DNA from: Prorocentrum cordatum
Lineage: Eukaryota > Sar > Dinophyceae > Prorocentrales > Prorocentraceae
NCBI GenBank assembly: GCA_963575745.1
Contig: CAUYUJ010014002.1
Coordinates: 1-64,000, forward strand
Length of the DNA: 64,000 nt
Direction: 5' to 3'
Shown here: positions 11,479 through 21,820 of the stretch, piece by piece
Layout of the letters: each line of letters opens with the position of its first letter
How positions within the stretch are numbered: the stretch's first letter is position 1
Notes under the pieces: model-generated
Seen by the model: the letters and a program-made list of their open reading frames with translations, nothing else
Databases searched by the model: none
What the model was told of the DNA's origin: nothing
Position numbers and translations under genes: made by a program

Positions 11479-12305
11479 CTACGATGAGCTGGCCGCGCTC
11501 CTGTCCAAGCGTTCCGTGGCCCTCTTTCGCAAGTCATCCCATTCTGCTGCCTTTTGCAATTCTTCCCAAGTCTCCCAGTCGGTATCCAACCACAGTACTT
11601 GTAGTTTGTAGTTTACCACACTGACTTTAACACTCTTGTCTCCCCAGCTTTCAATGTTCCGGCGTCGCCGTCGACTTTCAGGAATTTCTTTTCGAAATCC
11701 CATTGCGTGATGAGATACCGAAGCCCCAGCAATGTGCAGTCGATTGGCGCGTCCGCGCCGCAACAAACGGTGACGGCTACCTTCTTCTGGGTTTGTGTTT
11801 CGCATGCTGATTGAGGAATTTTGAGTGCATTGTCTGACGATTCTGAGGATTTGATTTCGGAGGAAAACGTTCCTTTGAAAGGCTCTGCTGGGGGACCTTT
11901 CTTGTAGCTCTTCAGCGGCATCTCGCATTGAGCTTCTGTGAGGACTTGTGCAACCCAGCGATCAGCATCGAACAAGGTGTCGTGCGGAAGGCCCCCAATC
12001 ACGAGAGTCGTCGTAGTAGATTGTCTGGTTACCGTGGATGCTCCGATCGACCTTTGTGTGGTATTCATTCGTAGAGCCTGGGTAAGGTTGACAATGGATG
12101 CCATGTAGTCGCGGAATAGCTTGTTCATAGTTCCCACTGTGAGTGCGGCCTCGGGGTTTTCGATGTTCTGGGGTGGTAGCTCCACGTCAACGCCGGAATA
12201 TACCAAGCGCCTCGTTACCACGGCACCGCTGTCAGAGCTTTGTGCTACAGTCGCGAACGAGGACAGAACGAAGGAACACGATAACATAACGCAACCGACA
12301 AACAC
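11479..12305 (-). pseudogene. LINE ORF1-like region upstream of the endonuclease
   Basis: A 230-codon frame (12305 to 11613) contains TLVIGGLPHDTLFDADRW and, about 35 residues later, PFKGTFSSEIKSSE, the spacing of an RRM-like fold as found in LINE ORF1 proteins (inference). Near 11640 the reading shifts frame after LKVDGDAGTLKAG and continues as SVKVSVVNYKLQVLWLDT..WEELQKAAEW to a stop at 11479. It has the same strand and order as the endonuclease block, so I read both as one element. Between 11209 and 11478 the sequence is poorly preserved. A host gene is possible but less likely. Confidence 0.6.
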
Positions 12306-12504
12306 GGTCGAGCTCGAGCCCTGCTAACATGCCGCCAACCCGCATAGCAAGGATGAGCGACTTTCAAAGGTTACCCATGCATCCTTTTCCTTCGGCCCAT
12401 CCCTGGCCGCTTTCGCTGCTCGCGCCCCACGGGCAAAGTGTCGGCATGGCCTTCAAGGCCCTAGCATCATTACCGTGCGTCCTTGTTCTATGGGTTCATT
12501 GCAT

Positions 12505-12655
12505 GCCGCCTCGGTTTAGTAGCCTTTAGTGGCCTTCAATGGCTTTTAGTATGCTATTGGCGGCCTTGAGTCGCCTTTTGGCAGCCTTTGGTGACCTTCA
12601 GCGGCCTTCAGCAGTTTTTAGTGGCCTTCAGCAGCCTTTAGTAGCCTCTACAAAA
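12505..12655. repeat. Tandem GGCCTTCAGC repeat, shared with 46288-46445
   Basis: Units of 10-12 bp (GGCCTTTAGT, GGCCTTCAGC) start after GCCGCCTCGGTTTAGTAGCC. The same start and unit occur at 46.29 kb. Confidence 0.8.
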
Positions 12656-12837
12656 GTGCAAATGAGCTTCCCTAAAGATCCACTTATTCCCCCTGGATCG
12701 GCTTCTCGTCCCAGCGCCTTTTTTCAGGGGGTCCTGGGGCCCAGTAGGGGCCCCATATGAGCCCAAAGACGGCCCAAAATGGTCCGTCGATATCTTCGCA
12801 CATTGAGAGGATCCAGGCCTCCCAGATTGGGCTGGAG

Positions 12838-12896
12838 CGGATGAGGTCGGAAGATCGCGCCGCATCGTCGATGCGGCCTGATCTTCCGACCCCATC
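12838..12896. repeat. Short perfect-type hairpin
   Basis: GATGAGGTCGGAAGATCGCG pairs with GATCTTCCGACCCCATC across GCATCGTCGATGC, giving a stem of about 27 bp. The element it belongs to is unclear. Confidence 0.75.
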
Positions 12897-12924
12897 TACC
12901 AAGATCTCATCCAGGAGGCCTCTA

Positions 12925-13005
12925 AACAAGGGCCCCCCTGGCGCGCTTTGCGCGCCAGGGATGGGGGTCCAGCGCCGACCAAGAAATCCGCGCGGACATC
13001 CGAAA
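12925..13005 (+). repeat. M7 element, right half
   Basis: It has the GGCGCGCTTTGCGCGCC centre followed by GGTCCAGCGCCGACC and AAATCCGCGCGGAC. The left arm is missing. Confidence 0.8.
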
Positions 13006-13155
13006 GTCAGGTGTACGCAGTTACCGGCGACGCGATGCAAGGACGTCAGGGAAGGTCGACCACTCGTGTGCACCGCACCGCGCTGGCGTCTCCCGCGGCG
13101 TCGTGGACCCTCGGCCCTGGGACGGCACTGCACATGGTCTCCTTCCTCGGCCCCC

Positions 13156-13312
13156 GGAGACCGAAAAACACACAGACACAATTAATCGTCGATCCCCCAG
13201 AAAATATGGGAAAATATGGGAAGTGGTGGGGAAGACAAAAACCCAGAAAATATAGGAACATATGGGGAATCTCTTTATTTGTGTGTATTTATCTGTGTGT
13301 CCCAGGGCCCCT
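13156..13312 (+). repeat. M8 element
   Basis: It runs from AAACACACAGACACAATTAA, through AAATATGGGAAAATATGGGA repeats, to GTGTGTCCCAGGGCCCC. Related copies lie at 39665-39820 (reversed), 39935-40130 and 61937-62095. Confidence 0.85.
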
Positions 13313-13407
13313 TCCATGGTGTGGTGCACGGGCGTCGCGCGCGCGCGATCCTCCGACGCCCGCCAGCCCGGACCCCAATCCAGGGGGGCTTCTCTTCGGG
13401 GGCTGAT

Positions 13408-13512
13408 GGACCTCCTCCTCCTCCTCCTCCTCCTCCACCTCCTCCTCCTCCACCTCCTCCACCTCCTCCTCCTCCTCCTCCTCCTCCTCCACCACCGCCT
13501 CCTCCTCCTCCT
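13408..13512. repeat. (CCT)n microsatellite
   Basis: A CCT tract with a few CAC/ACC interruptions. Confidence 0.95.
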
Positions 13513-13565
13513 TCGCTCCATGGCGCGGACATGCTCCTCGAGGGGGGGAGGGGGCCCTCCCCCTT

Positions 13566-13680
13566 CGGAGGTCGATAGACCTCCCACCCCGACGCGCCGA
13601 GTAGCGAATGGGCCGTCTTCGGTTCGCGAGGGGGCGTCGCGGCCGTCGTCTGTGCGGGCCCGGCTCCGTCTGCTGCGGCC
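13566..13680 (+). repeat. M2 element, left part
   Basis: The left end and the interior (GGTTCGCGAGGGGGCGTCGC) match the M2 copy at 13906-14077. The right TIR is absent. Confidence 0.6.
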
Positions 13681-13709
13681 CCAGGCCCATCAGCTCTTTG
13701 CCCAGGGTC

Positions 13710-13905
13710 ACTCCTGCGTGCGGCCGACGGCCAGGACCCTGCGCGCTGCTCCTGCGCAGCGACTCCGCCGGCAGAGAGCGCGAGGCGAGCTCGAGAGACG
13801 AGGCGCTCGCGCTCGAGTGTCCGAGCGCCCGCCGCGCGGGCCCGGGTCGGCTGTGCAGGAGCGTGCGAGGTCCGGCGCGGTTGGTTGGCCCCCGTTTGCA
13901 TCGCT
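13710..13905. repeat. Dispersed repeat shared with 20558-20750
   Basis: About 195 bp with high similarity, including CCTGCGCGCTGCTCCTGCGC and GTTGGTTGGCCCCCGT. No coding frame is conserved between the copies. Confidence 0.8.
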
Positions 13906-14077
13906 CGGAGGTTGGTAGAGCTCTAATACCCTGACGCGTCGATGAAGGAATTGGCCGTCTGCGGTTCGCGAGGGGGCGTCGCGGCCGTCATCTTTGCGGG
14001 TCCGGGTCCGTCGGTTTCGGTCCCAGGCCGCTTTCACTCAAGGGTGGTTTACTAAAGGGAGGTTTGTCCACCGCCGA
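13906..14077 (+). repeat. M2 element, diverged
   Basis: The interior CCGTCTGCGGTTCGCGAGGG and the right end AGGTTTGTCCACCGCCGA match M2. The TIRs are degraded. A short (CT)n tract follows at 14102-14122. Confidence 0.65.
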
Positions 14078-14122
14078 TCGTTTTTTTTTTTTGTTTCTCG
14101 TTCTCTCTCTCTCTCTCTCTCT

Positions 14123-14703
14123 CCACGATTAGACGTGAGAGGGGCCTTTCGCCCGAGTGACCCTGTGGTGCGGGCCCAGTGGTGTCCCCCACCTCGCGGA
14201 GCGCGAAGCGGCAGCAGCAGCAGTTTGCGCGCCTGGGTGTGGCTACCCTCCGAACACAGTACATGACAACCACCACCACCAAGATCGGGAAAATTCTACG
14301 ATACGCTTTGCTGCAGTTCTGCAATTGTGAAGAACCCGCAGCCCCCCTCCTGCCACCAACGGCAACTGGGCTGCCCCGTCTCTCTTAATGGCCGAAACAG
14401 AATTCATCAACATACGCGCGGAGGTGGTGTATATAATGTTGGTTACAATTAGAAACGATCTGTATACACCACCACCAAGATCCGCGAGAAACGATTTTGG
14501 TTACAAAGAGAAGCGATTTGTATACATGCCACGGCGCCTGCGCGCTGCGCCGCGATCCTTTTCGCCGCGGCGTCGCTGCGTCGTCTGGCATGACCCTGCC
14601 CCTAACCATTTCTGCGATAAATCATTGTTGCGGGCGCTGGTGGTGTATCAAAATTGGCCTCGCATGCCCCTGCCTCCCCCGTGAAGCCGCGCACCAGAGG
14701 CCA
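14123..14703. other. No gene recognised; short inverted motifs
   Basis: GGTGGTGTATA (14424, 14640) and TATACACCACCACCAAG (14462) form inverted pairs, suggesting degraded hairpin elements. Confidence 0.4.
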
Positions 14704-15033
14704 TGAACGCAGCCGACACGGCAGCCTCGGCCGCGCCGCGAGACGCGGCGGGGCGGACCGCGAGGCCTCGGGGGCCGGGGCCTCGGGGACCCCGGCAGGC
14801 GGTGGATATGGATACGTTCGGGCCCCCGGGGGCCAAACAACAACATCCACACCCGCCGCCCACCGGGGCACCATGGACGTCGGCTCCCGGGCGGTGGATG
14901 TGGATAGACTCCCCGCCTCGCAGCTCTTGCCCAGGGCCACACCTCCCTGCGCGCGGCCGACACGGCAGCCTCGGCCGCGCGCCGAGACGCGGCGGGGCGG
15001 ACCGCGAGGCCTCTCTCGGGGGCCGGGGCCTCC
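14704..15033. repeat. Duplicated 90 bp block about 250 bp apart
   Basis: GCCGACACGGCAGCCTCGGC through GACCGCGAGGCCTC occurs at 14708-14790 and again at 14957-15030. The spacer holds GGCGGTGGATATGGATA twice. Confidence 0.8.
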
Positions 15034-15135
15034 GCGCGGGGCGGGGCGCCCGCGCGCCCTGCCTCGCGAGGCCTCGCCCGCCGCGGCCCCGGCCTCGCGG
15101 GGAGCCGCCGCCCCGCCCCATGCGGGGCTCGGGGC

Positions 15136-15216
15136 GGCTCCTCCTCCTCCTCCTCCTCCTCCTCCTCCTCCTCCTCTCCTCCTCCTCCTCCTCTTCCTCT
15201 TCCTCCTCCGCCGACT
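15136..15216. repeat. (CCT)n microsatellite
   Basis: A CCT tract with CTTCCT interruptions near 15190. Confidence 0.95.
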
Positions 15217-15239
15217 CGTCGCCGCCGGACCTGGAGACC

Positions 15240-15450
15240 GTTTTTGTGCAGGGTCCGGCGGTAACCCGGTTCATCGGGCTCGCCCCCCCACCCCCCTCCC
15301 CCCCTAAGGATAGCCTAGCCTTGCAGGTCGTGCAGGTCCGGGGTGTGGGGGGGGGGCGCGGGCACATGCAGGGCTGCCCACAGCGCGAAGGTCAGGTTAT
15401 CGGCCGGCCCCCTCCCCCCCCCCCTCCCGGATAACCCGGGTTATCGCCGA
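15240..15450. repeat. Dispersed repeat shared with 24068-24235
   Basis: Shared landmarks in the same order are GGGTCCGGCG, AACCCGG/ACACGGGTTATC and GTCGTGCAGGTCCG. The family is unnamed. Confidence 0.55.
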
Positions 15451-15663
15451 TTCAAAAAATAACGGTCTTTTGGCCACCGGTCTCCGCCGATCCGACGATT
15501 GGTTCGATCGGCGATCCGATTTCTATCGATTCGATTTTGGGGGGCCTCTCTTATCGAGCAAGGGCTCCAGGAGTGCGAAGGAGAAGGCTGGAGTCAACAT
15601 ATCATACATCGTCGGGGATTTGGGGACGGTCGAGAAATTTCGAGAATGGGGGAACTGAAAGAC

Positions 15664-15803
15664 TCCGATACCGCTACTCCCTGGGCCTCTCCCAGGGTGC
15701 GTTCTGACAAGAATATTGAGGCGAATCCAACCGTGGCGACGAGGGCCTCCAGAAAGGTTCCCAAAAGGCAACAGCGAGGGGACGGGTAACGGTATCGGTT
15801 CCT
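15664..15803 (-). repeat. M3 element, reverse orientation
   Basis: CCGATACCGCTAC at the left and GTAACGGTATCGG at the right are the TIRs. The interior AACCGTGGCGACGAGGGCC is the complement of the M3 core. Confidence 0.85.
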
Positions 15804-16319
15804 CCTTGCTTCTCTGAGAGAATCCGGATCGGATAAATCACCCTGTCGGAGATCGGGGATTCCAGGGCTCCCTTCGGTTGCGAAGAACCCTAGCTACCCT
15901 CGCCGATCAACGATTCAGGCAACTGGATGGGCGTCGTGGGTAGGGCTTGGTTGTGGATTCAGGGGAATTGATGGTTGCGAGGGACTGGCCGCGAGGGAAC
16001 TGGCCGCGAGGGACCCTCCCCCCCGAGCCGCGATCTACTACAGGATGGCTGTGCTATAGATGTCCGGGTCGAACGCATGCGTCCAAGGAGGACACGAGGA
16101 GGCCCTCCTCCTCTCCCATGCACTCCTCCGCTCGGGCTCGCCGCCGCCCCCCCCCGAGCCGCGAGGGACTGGCCCGGGGAGCTCCTGGGCCAGCTCGCGT
16201 CCTGGGCCGCAGGCGGGCCGCCGGCTGCGCCCCCCCCCCCCCCCGGCGGGCCCCGCCCCTGGCCGGGGGCAGCAGGCCTGCGGCCCTCGCTCGCCTGCAC
16301 GGCTTCCCCCCCGGGGCCG

Positions 16320-16425
16320 TGGGCGACCCGAGGAGGAGGAGGAGGAGGAGGAGGAGGGGGAGGAGGAGGGGGAGGAGGAGGAGGAGGAGGAGGAGGAGGA
16401 GGAGGAGGAGGAGGAGGAGGAAGAG
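16320..16425. repeat. (GGA)n microsatellite
   Basis: A GGA tract with a few GGGGGA steps. The preceding 15804-16319 holds no recognised gene; 16030-16110 resembles 7535-7590. Confidence 0.95.
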
Positions 16426-16484
16426 GCCAGGCTTTCGGGGCTGTTGCGAGTTTCCCTCCTTATTACCCCGCTGGCTCCCCCGCT

Positions 16485-16610
16485 GGGCTCCCCCGGCGGC
16501 GCCTCCGGCGCCGCCCGTGGCGCGCTCCGCGCGCCAGGGAGGGGGACCAGCGCAGATCCAAGAAATCCGCGCGGAGCGCCAAAAGTTTATGCTTATGCCG
16601 TTGTTTCTTA
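16485..16610 (+). repeat. M7 element, right half
   Basis: The centre GGCGGCGCCTCCGGCGCCGC and the GCGCGCTCCGCGCGCC palindrome are followed by AAATCCGCGCGGA and TTTATGCTTATGCC. Confidence 0.85.
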
Positions 16611-16622
16611 TTATATTTGACG

Positions 16623-16692
16623 GGGCCCGGGGCCGTCGAACCACAGGAGCTCGGGATGGAAAGCTGGTTCCTGGGAAGGGGTCCAGGCCTCC
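16623..16692 (-). repeat. R1 repeat, reverse
   Basis: GAGCTCGGGATGGAAAGCTG and TCCTGGGAAGGGGTCCAGGC are complements of the R1 core. Confidence 0.7.
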
Positions 16693-17159
16693 GTTGATCT
16701 GAAACGACTATGTTTGTTTTGTGTGTTTCCCCGCTGCCTCCAACTTTTCGGTTTTCGGCGGACCAGAACCGAAACACAACGGCAACCCCAAACAGAGGAA
16801 CACAACGGCAGTACTACACAACCGAAGCGAAAGCGGCGCGAACGAGAATCCCCAAACGGGGAAATGCATGCCAAACCGAGCAGGAACACATAGATTTTGA
16901 ACAAAGTCGGCTGTGAGGGGGTGAGATTGCAGTGGAACGGAGAGCCCCCGACAGGGAAACCTGTTTCGGTTTCGTGTTCGTGTCGTGCGTGTGGGCGGGG
17001 CGAAGCTGCGTGTGCGGGCGAAAAGAATGAACCCTCCTTTGGCTAGGGCGCCGCTGGGCCGAAAGACGCGCGCTCTCCCCACCCCCGTTGGCCGGCGGTG
17101 GCCTGGGGTGTCTCGCTTTAGTTGTCCGATGTTGTCCTGTGGTGTCCCTGATGTCCCGT
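16693..17159. other. No recognisable feature
   Basis: Moderate GC; the frames are short and no repeat or motif is recognised. Confidence 0.4.
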
Positions 17160-17730
17160 CGGTGTTCCGTAGTGAGATCGATAGTGAGATCGATAGTGCG
17201 AGGGATAGTGCGAGGGATAGTGAGATCGATAGTGATATTGATAGTGAGATAGTGCGATCGATAGGGAGATCGATAGTGAGATCGATTGTGAGATCCATAG
17301 TGAGATCGATCGTGAGATCGATTGTGAGATCGACAGTGTGGTCGATAGTGAGATCGATTGTGCGATCGACAATGAGATCGATCGGGAGATCGATAGTGAC
17401 ATCGATATTGAGAGGGATAGTGAGACCGATAGTTTGATCGACACGGAGATCGATAGTGGGGATCCATAGTGAGACCGACAGTGAGATCGATTGAGTGAGA
17501 TCGATAGTGAGGTCGGTAGTGAGATCGATTGTGTGACCGATAGTGAGATCGATTGTGAGATCGATAGTGATATAGTGAAATCGATGTGGAGATAGTGAGA
17601 TCGATCGTTAGATCGGTCGTGAGATCGACAGTGAAGCAGATAGTGATATCGACAGTAAGATCGATATCGATATCGATCGTCGACAGTGATATCGATATTG
17701 AGATCGATTGTGAGACCCATAGTGATGTCG
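17160..17730. repeat. GAGATCGATAGT satellite-like array
   Basis: About 45 degenerate 10-14 bp units built on GTGAGATCGATAGTGAGATC. Minus-strand frames read SHYRSH or SISLSI repeats and are not a gene. GATC and ATCGAT sites are extremely dense. Confidence 0.95.
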
Positions 17731-18029
17731 AGTGAGTGAGATGTTGCTTTCTCCCCCAAAAAAAACTCCTCATCACTCGAGAGGTGGTCGTACAGGTGAG
17801 TCAGCGCCCGAGGATGTTCTACATCATCGAAGGGCCAGACCTCTAGGGAGCCACGCTGCGAACCAAAGACACAGGGCGTCGGACGTATGGGATAGGAAGA
17901 GGGGCCGTGCTACTGTAGCATCGCTGGTGCACCGTGGGGTTGCTCTGGCCCTCCTCTTCCGCTCTCTCTCTGGCGGGCCTCCGGCCGGATTTTGCCTCCT
18001 CCCTGGGCCACGCCACCAAGTCCAGCGGG

Positions 18030-18240
18030 GGCAATGTTCAAGCAGTGGCGCAGCGTCTTGGCTCGCCTGCAGGCCTACCAAACAATGTTCTAAGAATCTT
18101 TTTAGTGGTTTCCCAAACAAGTTCTTAGAACATGTTTGGGTGAGACTGCCTTGTTTTTAAGACATCGGCCTTTTGTTCTAAGAACATTGTTTTTGCTCTT
18201 AGAACATTTTTGGACTCTAAGAACCTGTCGTGGTAGGAGT
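18030..18240. repeat. Repeat rich in TTCTAAGAAC palindromes, shared with 25515-25720
   Basis: Both loci start with TCAAGCAGTGGCG, then carry several TTCTAAGAAC-type words (18085-18225). Probably one non-autonomous element family. Confidence 0.7.
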
Positions 18241-18366
18241 ATAATAATGCCGGGACGGTCGGTCCCTGCTCAAAATTTGGCGGGCCTTTGGCTTGACGTT
18301 GGCCTCCTCCTTCGGTCGATCGCCGGGGCCAGCTGGGGCAGGCCCAGTCGGAGCAAAAAGGGGGGT

Positions 18367-18535
18367 CCATCCGCCTGGTCTCCGACGCCATGGTTTTTAT
18401 ACACGACATGAAGCCCCCGAGGTCTTGACTCCTTCCCCCAAGCACCGGCTCCATCCGCCTGGTCTCCAACGTCATGGTCTTTATACACGACATGGAGCCC
18501 CAGAGGTCTTGACTCCTTCCCCCAGCACCGGCTCT
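18367..18535 (-). repeat. Two tandem 84 bp units containing R1
   Basis: CCATCCGCCTGGTCTCC begins each unit at 18367 and 18451, and each ends in CCTTCCCCCA. The adjoining 18536-18600 has the R1 tail in reverse. Confidence 0.85.
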
Positions 18536-18650
18536 TCAATCGGAGTCGTTTTCTGACGGTCCCAGGGCCCGGTTTATACAAGGGCCCAGGAGGCCGAAGG
18601 CGACCAAAACTTGCCCGCCGTCGTGATTTTGTCGTGACGCCGGCGTGTCT

Positions 18651-18758
18651 GGGTCTGGCGGGCCTCTGGTCGCGCATGCAGTGGCTTCGCCCCGCGAGCC
18701 CCCTGGGTCTGGCGGGCCTCTGGTCGCGCATGCAGTGGCCTCGCCCCGCGCGCACCCC
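18651..18758. repeat. Two tandem 54 bp units
   Basis: GGGTCTGGCGGGCCTCTGGT starts both units at 18651 and 18705. Confidence 0.9.
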
Positions 18759-18925
18759 GGAGGCTGGCTCATCCACGACGCGTGGGCGCTGCACACCTGA
18801 ATGGCCCGGCGCGCAGGCCCGCCCGCGCGTTCGGGGCTCGGGAGGCGGGTGCCAGTGCAGGCGGGGGCCAGCCAGAGCGCCGGATCCTTGCAGGACCCTG
18901 CGGAGCCCAGGGGTGCACCTGGCCA

Positions 18926-19085
18926 CGCGCAGAAGGGGGTAGGGGGAGGGGGGAAGGCTTCTTAGAAGCACCCCTGCTTCTTAGAAGGCGCGGGCCTTCT
19001 TTGTAGATGTAAGGCCAGCGCCTTCTAAGAAGCAGCCTCCTTCTACGAAGCCTTCCCCCCTCCCCCTACCCCCTTCTGCGCGCCG
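18926..19085. repeat. M10 foldback element
   Basis: The ends GCGCAGAAGGGGGTAGGGGG and CCCCCTACCCCCTTCTGCGC are complementary, and CTTCTTAGAAG pairs lie inside. The family ends are the same as the ends of SET-gene intron 3. Confidence 0.9.
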
Positions 19086-19429
19086 CCACTGCACTGACCC
19101 GCGGGAGCAGCGCGCCGGATCCTGCACTGACCTGGCTGGCCCGGGTCTGCACTGGCCGGGGCCAGCGCGTCCCCGACGCCTGCGCGCACGGCGCGGGGAC
19201 GGGTGCGCGGACCGCGGCGCTCCCCGAACAGGCAGCGTGTGGGCCGCGGCGCGCGCGCGCGGGTGCCGCAGAGGGCGCCCGCGGTGCGGGCCGCGCCCTC
19301 GTCGAGGCATCGCTCGCATCGCGGCCTCCGCCTCGAGGCCTCGTCGCATCGCCTCGCGCCCGCCTCGAGGCCTCCTCGCTGTCCTTTTGCGGCCTCCCGC
19401 GTCCTTCCCCGCCTCCTCGCCTCTCCGCC

Positions 19430-19530
19430 TCCTCCTCCTCCTCCTCCGCCTCCTCCTCCTCCTCCTCCTCCTCCTCCTCCTCCTCCCTCCTCCTCCTCCT
19501 CCTCCTCCCCCTCCTCCCCCTCCTCCACCT
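19430..19530. repeat. (CCT)n microsatellite
   Basis: A CCT tract with CGC and CCC interruptions. The flanking 19086-19429 and 19531-19844 are very GC-rich with no recognised gene. Confidence 0.95.
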
Positions 19531-19844
19531 TCCTCCCTCGGCAGCACAGGCCAGACGCCCCGACGAGGACCCCTCTGGGCCCCGGGGAGGGCCCCCCGCC
19601 TCCGGCCCCGCTCTTGGCCGAGGCCCGCTGTGGCCAGCGAGGCCCCGCGCGAGCCCGGAGAGAGCCCGCGGCGCCGGCGGGCCCCGCGGCAGCGCCCTCG
19701 GCGCGGGGGCCCCGCGGCAGCGGCGCGCGGCCAGCGCGCCGCTGGCGCGCGGCCGCGCGGCATGGCGGCGCTGGCCAGCGCGCCGCTGGCGGCGGGCGCG
19801 GGCCGCCGCGGGGCGCCGCCGTGCGGTGCCCAGGCCGTCCAGGG

Positions 19845-19880
19845 TGAAGTCGGGCGCGTCCCTCTGCAGGAGGAGTGTCG
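19845..19880. repeat. Solo M1 left TIR
   Basis: GTGAAGTCGGGCGCGTCCCT followed by CAGGAGGAG, with no interior or right end. This is a truncated copy. Confidence 0.7.
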
Positions 19881-19999
19881 AGCCTCTTGGCGTCGGGGGT
19901 GTCTGGGTCCCCCCTCCTGGGCTTCGGTTTTCCAGAGAGCCTGTCAACTCGCCAGTTCACTGAGCTGAACTTCTAGATTACCTTCTGGGACGTCCAGGG

Positions 20000-20163
20000 T
20001 TAGCTCTGGCGCGTCCCTCTACAGGAGGAATGTTCAAAGATAGTCCAAACAATAGTCTGCGGACGATTTCTGTTGACTATGTTTGCCAATGTTTGAATAT
20101 GTGTTGGGTATTTGTTTTATTTGTCGTTCAAGATTCCCCTGTAGGGGGGCATGCCCGGCCTAA
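20000..20163. repeat. M1 MITE
   Basis: It runs from TAGCTCTGGCGCGTCCCTCT to CCCCTGTAGGGGGGCATGCC, with a T-rich interior containing TAGTCTGCGGACGAT. Confidence 0.85.
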
Positions 20164-20378
20164 GTCTAGGGAGAGAAATGCGGAGGAGGATCGGGCTCGA
20201 CTGCACGTGGGAGCGACCCTCTGCTGGAGGGACCTTTGGGTGCGGGCTCGTCGGGCTCCCCCCCGATCGCGGAGCGCGATGCTCTCGCGGCTGCCTGCGC
20301 GCCTGGATTTGGCCACCTTGCGCCCCCTGCGCCCGCGCACCCACGGTCTCGCTCTTGCCCAGGGTCGCTCTTCAGCCC

Positions 20379-20546
20379 CGCGCAGAGGGGGGTGTGGGGG
20401 GGAGGGGGGAGGGCGTCTTAGAAGCACCCCTGCTTCCTAGAAGGCGCGGGCCTTGTCTATAGATGTAAGGCTGGCGCCTTCTAAGAAGCAGCCTCCTTCT
20501 AAGAGAAGCCCTCCCCCCTCCCGCCACCCCCTTTGTGCGCGCCGCC
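20379..20546. repeat. M10 foldback element
   Basis: The left end GCGCAGAGGGGGGTGTGGGG and right end ACCCCCTTTGTGCGCGCCGC form the TIR. The centre carries GTCTATAGATGTAAGGC, as in the 18.9 kb copy. Confidence 0.9.
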
Positions 20547-20557
20547 GAACTCTTGCG

Positions 20558-20750
20558 TGCAGCCGACCCGCAGGGTCCTGCGCGCTGCTCCTGCGCTGCG
20601 ACTCCGCCCGCAGAGAGCGCGAGACGAGCTCGAGAGACGAGGGGCCCGCGCTCGACTGTCCGCGCGCCCGCCGCGCGGGCCCGGGCCCGCTTTGCAGGAG
20701 CATGCGGGGTCCGGCGCTGTTGGTTGGCCCCCGTGTGCATTGCCCCCCGT
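20558..20750. repeat. Dispersed repeat shared with 13710-13905
   Basis: Near-collinear with the 13.7 kb copy, including GCAGAGAGCGCGAGACGAGC. Confidence 0.8.
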
Positions 20751-20794
20751 CTCTTCCAGCTCGAGCCGCTCGTCTTCCTCTTTGGGGGGTAGCC

Positions 20795-20924
20795 CAAAGA
20801 TGCCGATGCCGCTGCCCTTCCCTCGTTCTCGCCTCTGTTGGACCTCCTGGGAGGTCCTCGTCGCCACCGCTGGGTTCGCCAACGCACCCAAGGAGAGGCC
20901 TGGGGAGCAGCGGTATCAGTTCCT
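20795..20924 (+). repeat. M3 element
   Basis: TGCCGATGCCGCTG and CAGCGGTATCAGTTCC are the TIRs. The core CTCGTCGCCACCGCTGG is present. Confidence 0.8.
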
Positions 20925-20984
20925 GTTGGTTGCCCCCGAGGAAAAATTAATAACGGCTCGAGCTGGTAAAAACGGGAGGCAATG

Positions 20985-21135
20985 CAAACGGGGGTCAGCC
21001 AACGCGCCGGATTTTGTAGGATCGTGCAAAGTCAGGGTTGTATTGACCCTGGTCAGCGCGCAGGAGTAGTGCGCAGGATCCTGCAGGATTTTGCAAAGCC
21101 TGACTGACCTGGGTTTGCATTGACCTGGGTCAGTA
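20985..21135. repeat. CAGGATCCTGCAGG-type repeat
   Basis: AATGCAAACGGGGGT, GCGCCGGATTTTG and GCAGGATCCTGCAGGAT recur here and at 45250-45465, and more weakly at 18850-18920 and 19090-19170. Confidence 0.7.
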
Positions 21136-21174
21136 GGAGCCCGAACGGCATAATCATTCGCTTTCTGAGCTCCG

Positions 21175-21490
21175 TGCGGAACGCACCAGTCGAGGGGGGT
21201 CCAGCGCCGGTCCAAGAAATCCGCGCGGATCTCCGAACGTTTGCGGTGGGGGTCTTCGTTAAGGAATGTGCCTGGGAGGCTTTAGACCCTGGCGGATTTC
21301 GCGTCTAATGATGGCGGTTGTGATATCCATGGTCAATTCACGATTGCAGTTCTAGCGGCTTCCAGGCCCTGGATTCTTCATCCATTGGTTCCTTATCCAA
21401 TGCCTTCATGTTGGGGAGCAAGCAATGGCATAAACATACAAGCTTGGAGGTCGGCGCGGATTTCTCGGATCGGCGCTGGACTCCCTTGCA
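21175..21490. repeat. Two M7 half-elements
   Basis: 21195-21255 has the right arm (AAATCCGCGCGGATCTCCGA). 21408-21490 has the left arm (AGCAAGCAATGGCATAAACA to GGATCGGCGCTGG). The sequence between them is unrecognised. Confidence 0.75.
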
Positions 21491-21648
21491 GTCGAAGCTC
21501 ATCCGGATGGGCCGCCTTTCCAGGGGCACATCCGCTTCGGCCCATCTCTACTCACTCCCGATGGCCAGCTCCGCTCGACAAAGCTTCGACCGGGGCGTCC
21601 AAGGGGCCTGCATCCTTACCGCGCATCTTTTTGCCAGTTGCGCTTGTA

Positions 21649-21820
21649 TCGGGGGTGGACAGAACCCCCACCCCGACACGTCGGTTAGTGAATTGTCCGT
21701 TCTCGGTTCTCGAGAGGGCTCCGCAGCCGTTCTTGTCCGGGCCTGCGCCCGCCAGGCTTGGGCCCGAGGTCGTTTGCACCACACCACGTTTTACGAAAGG
21801 GGCTTCTGCCCATCCCCCCA
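21649..21820 (+). repeat. M2 MITE, near intact
   Basis: Ends TCGGGGGTGGACAGAACCCC and GGGGCTTCTGCCCATCCCCC; the interior includes GTGAATTGTCCGTTCTCGG. Confidence 0.85.

Noticed and set aside
16814-17776. 320-codon minus-strand SHYRSHNRSH protein
   Set aside because: Read-through of the GAGATCGATAGT satellite; the unit length varies and frames drift.
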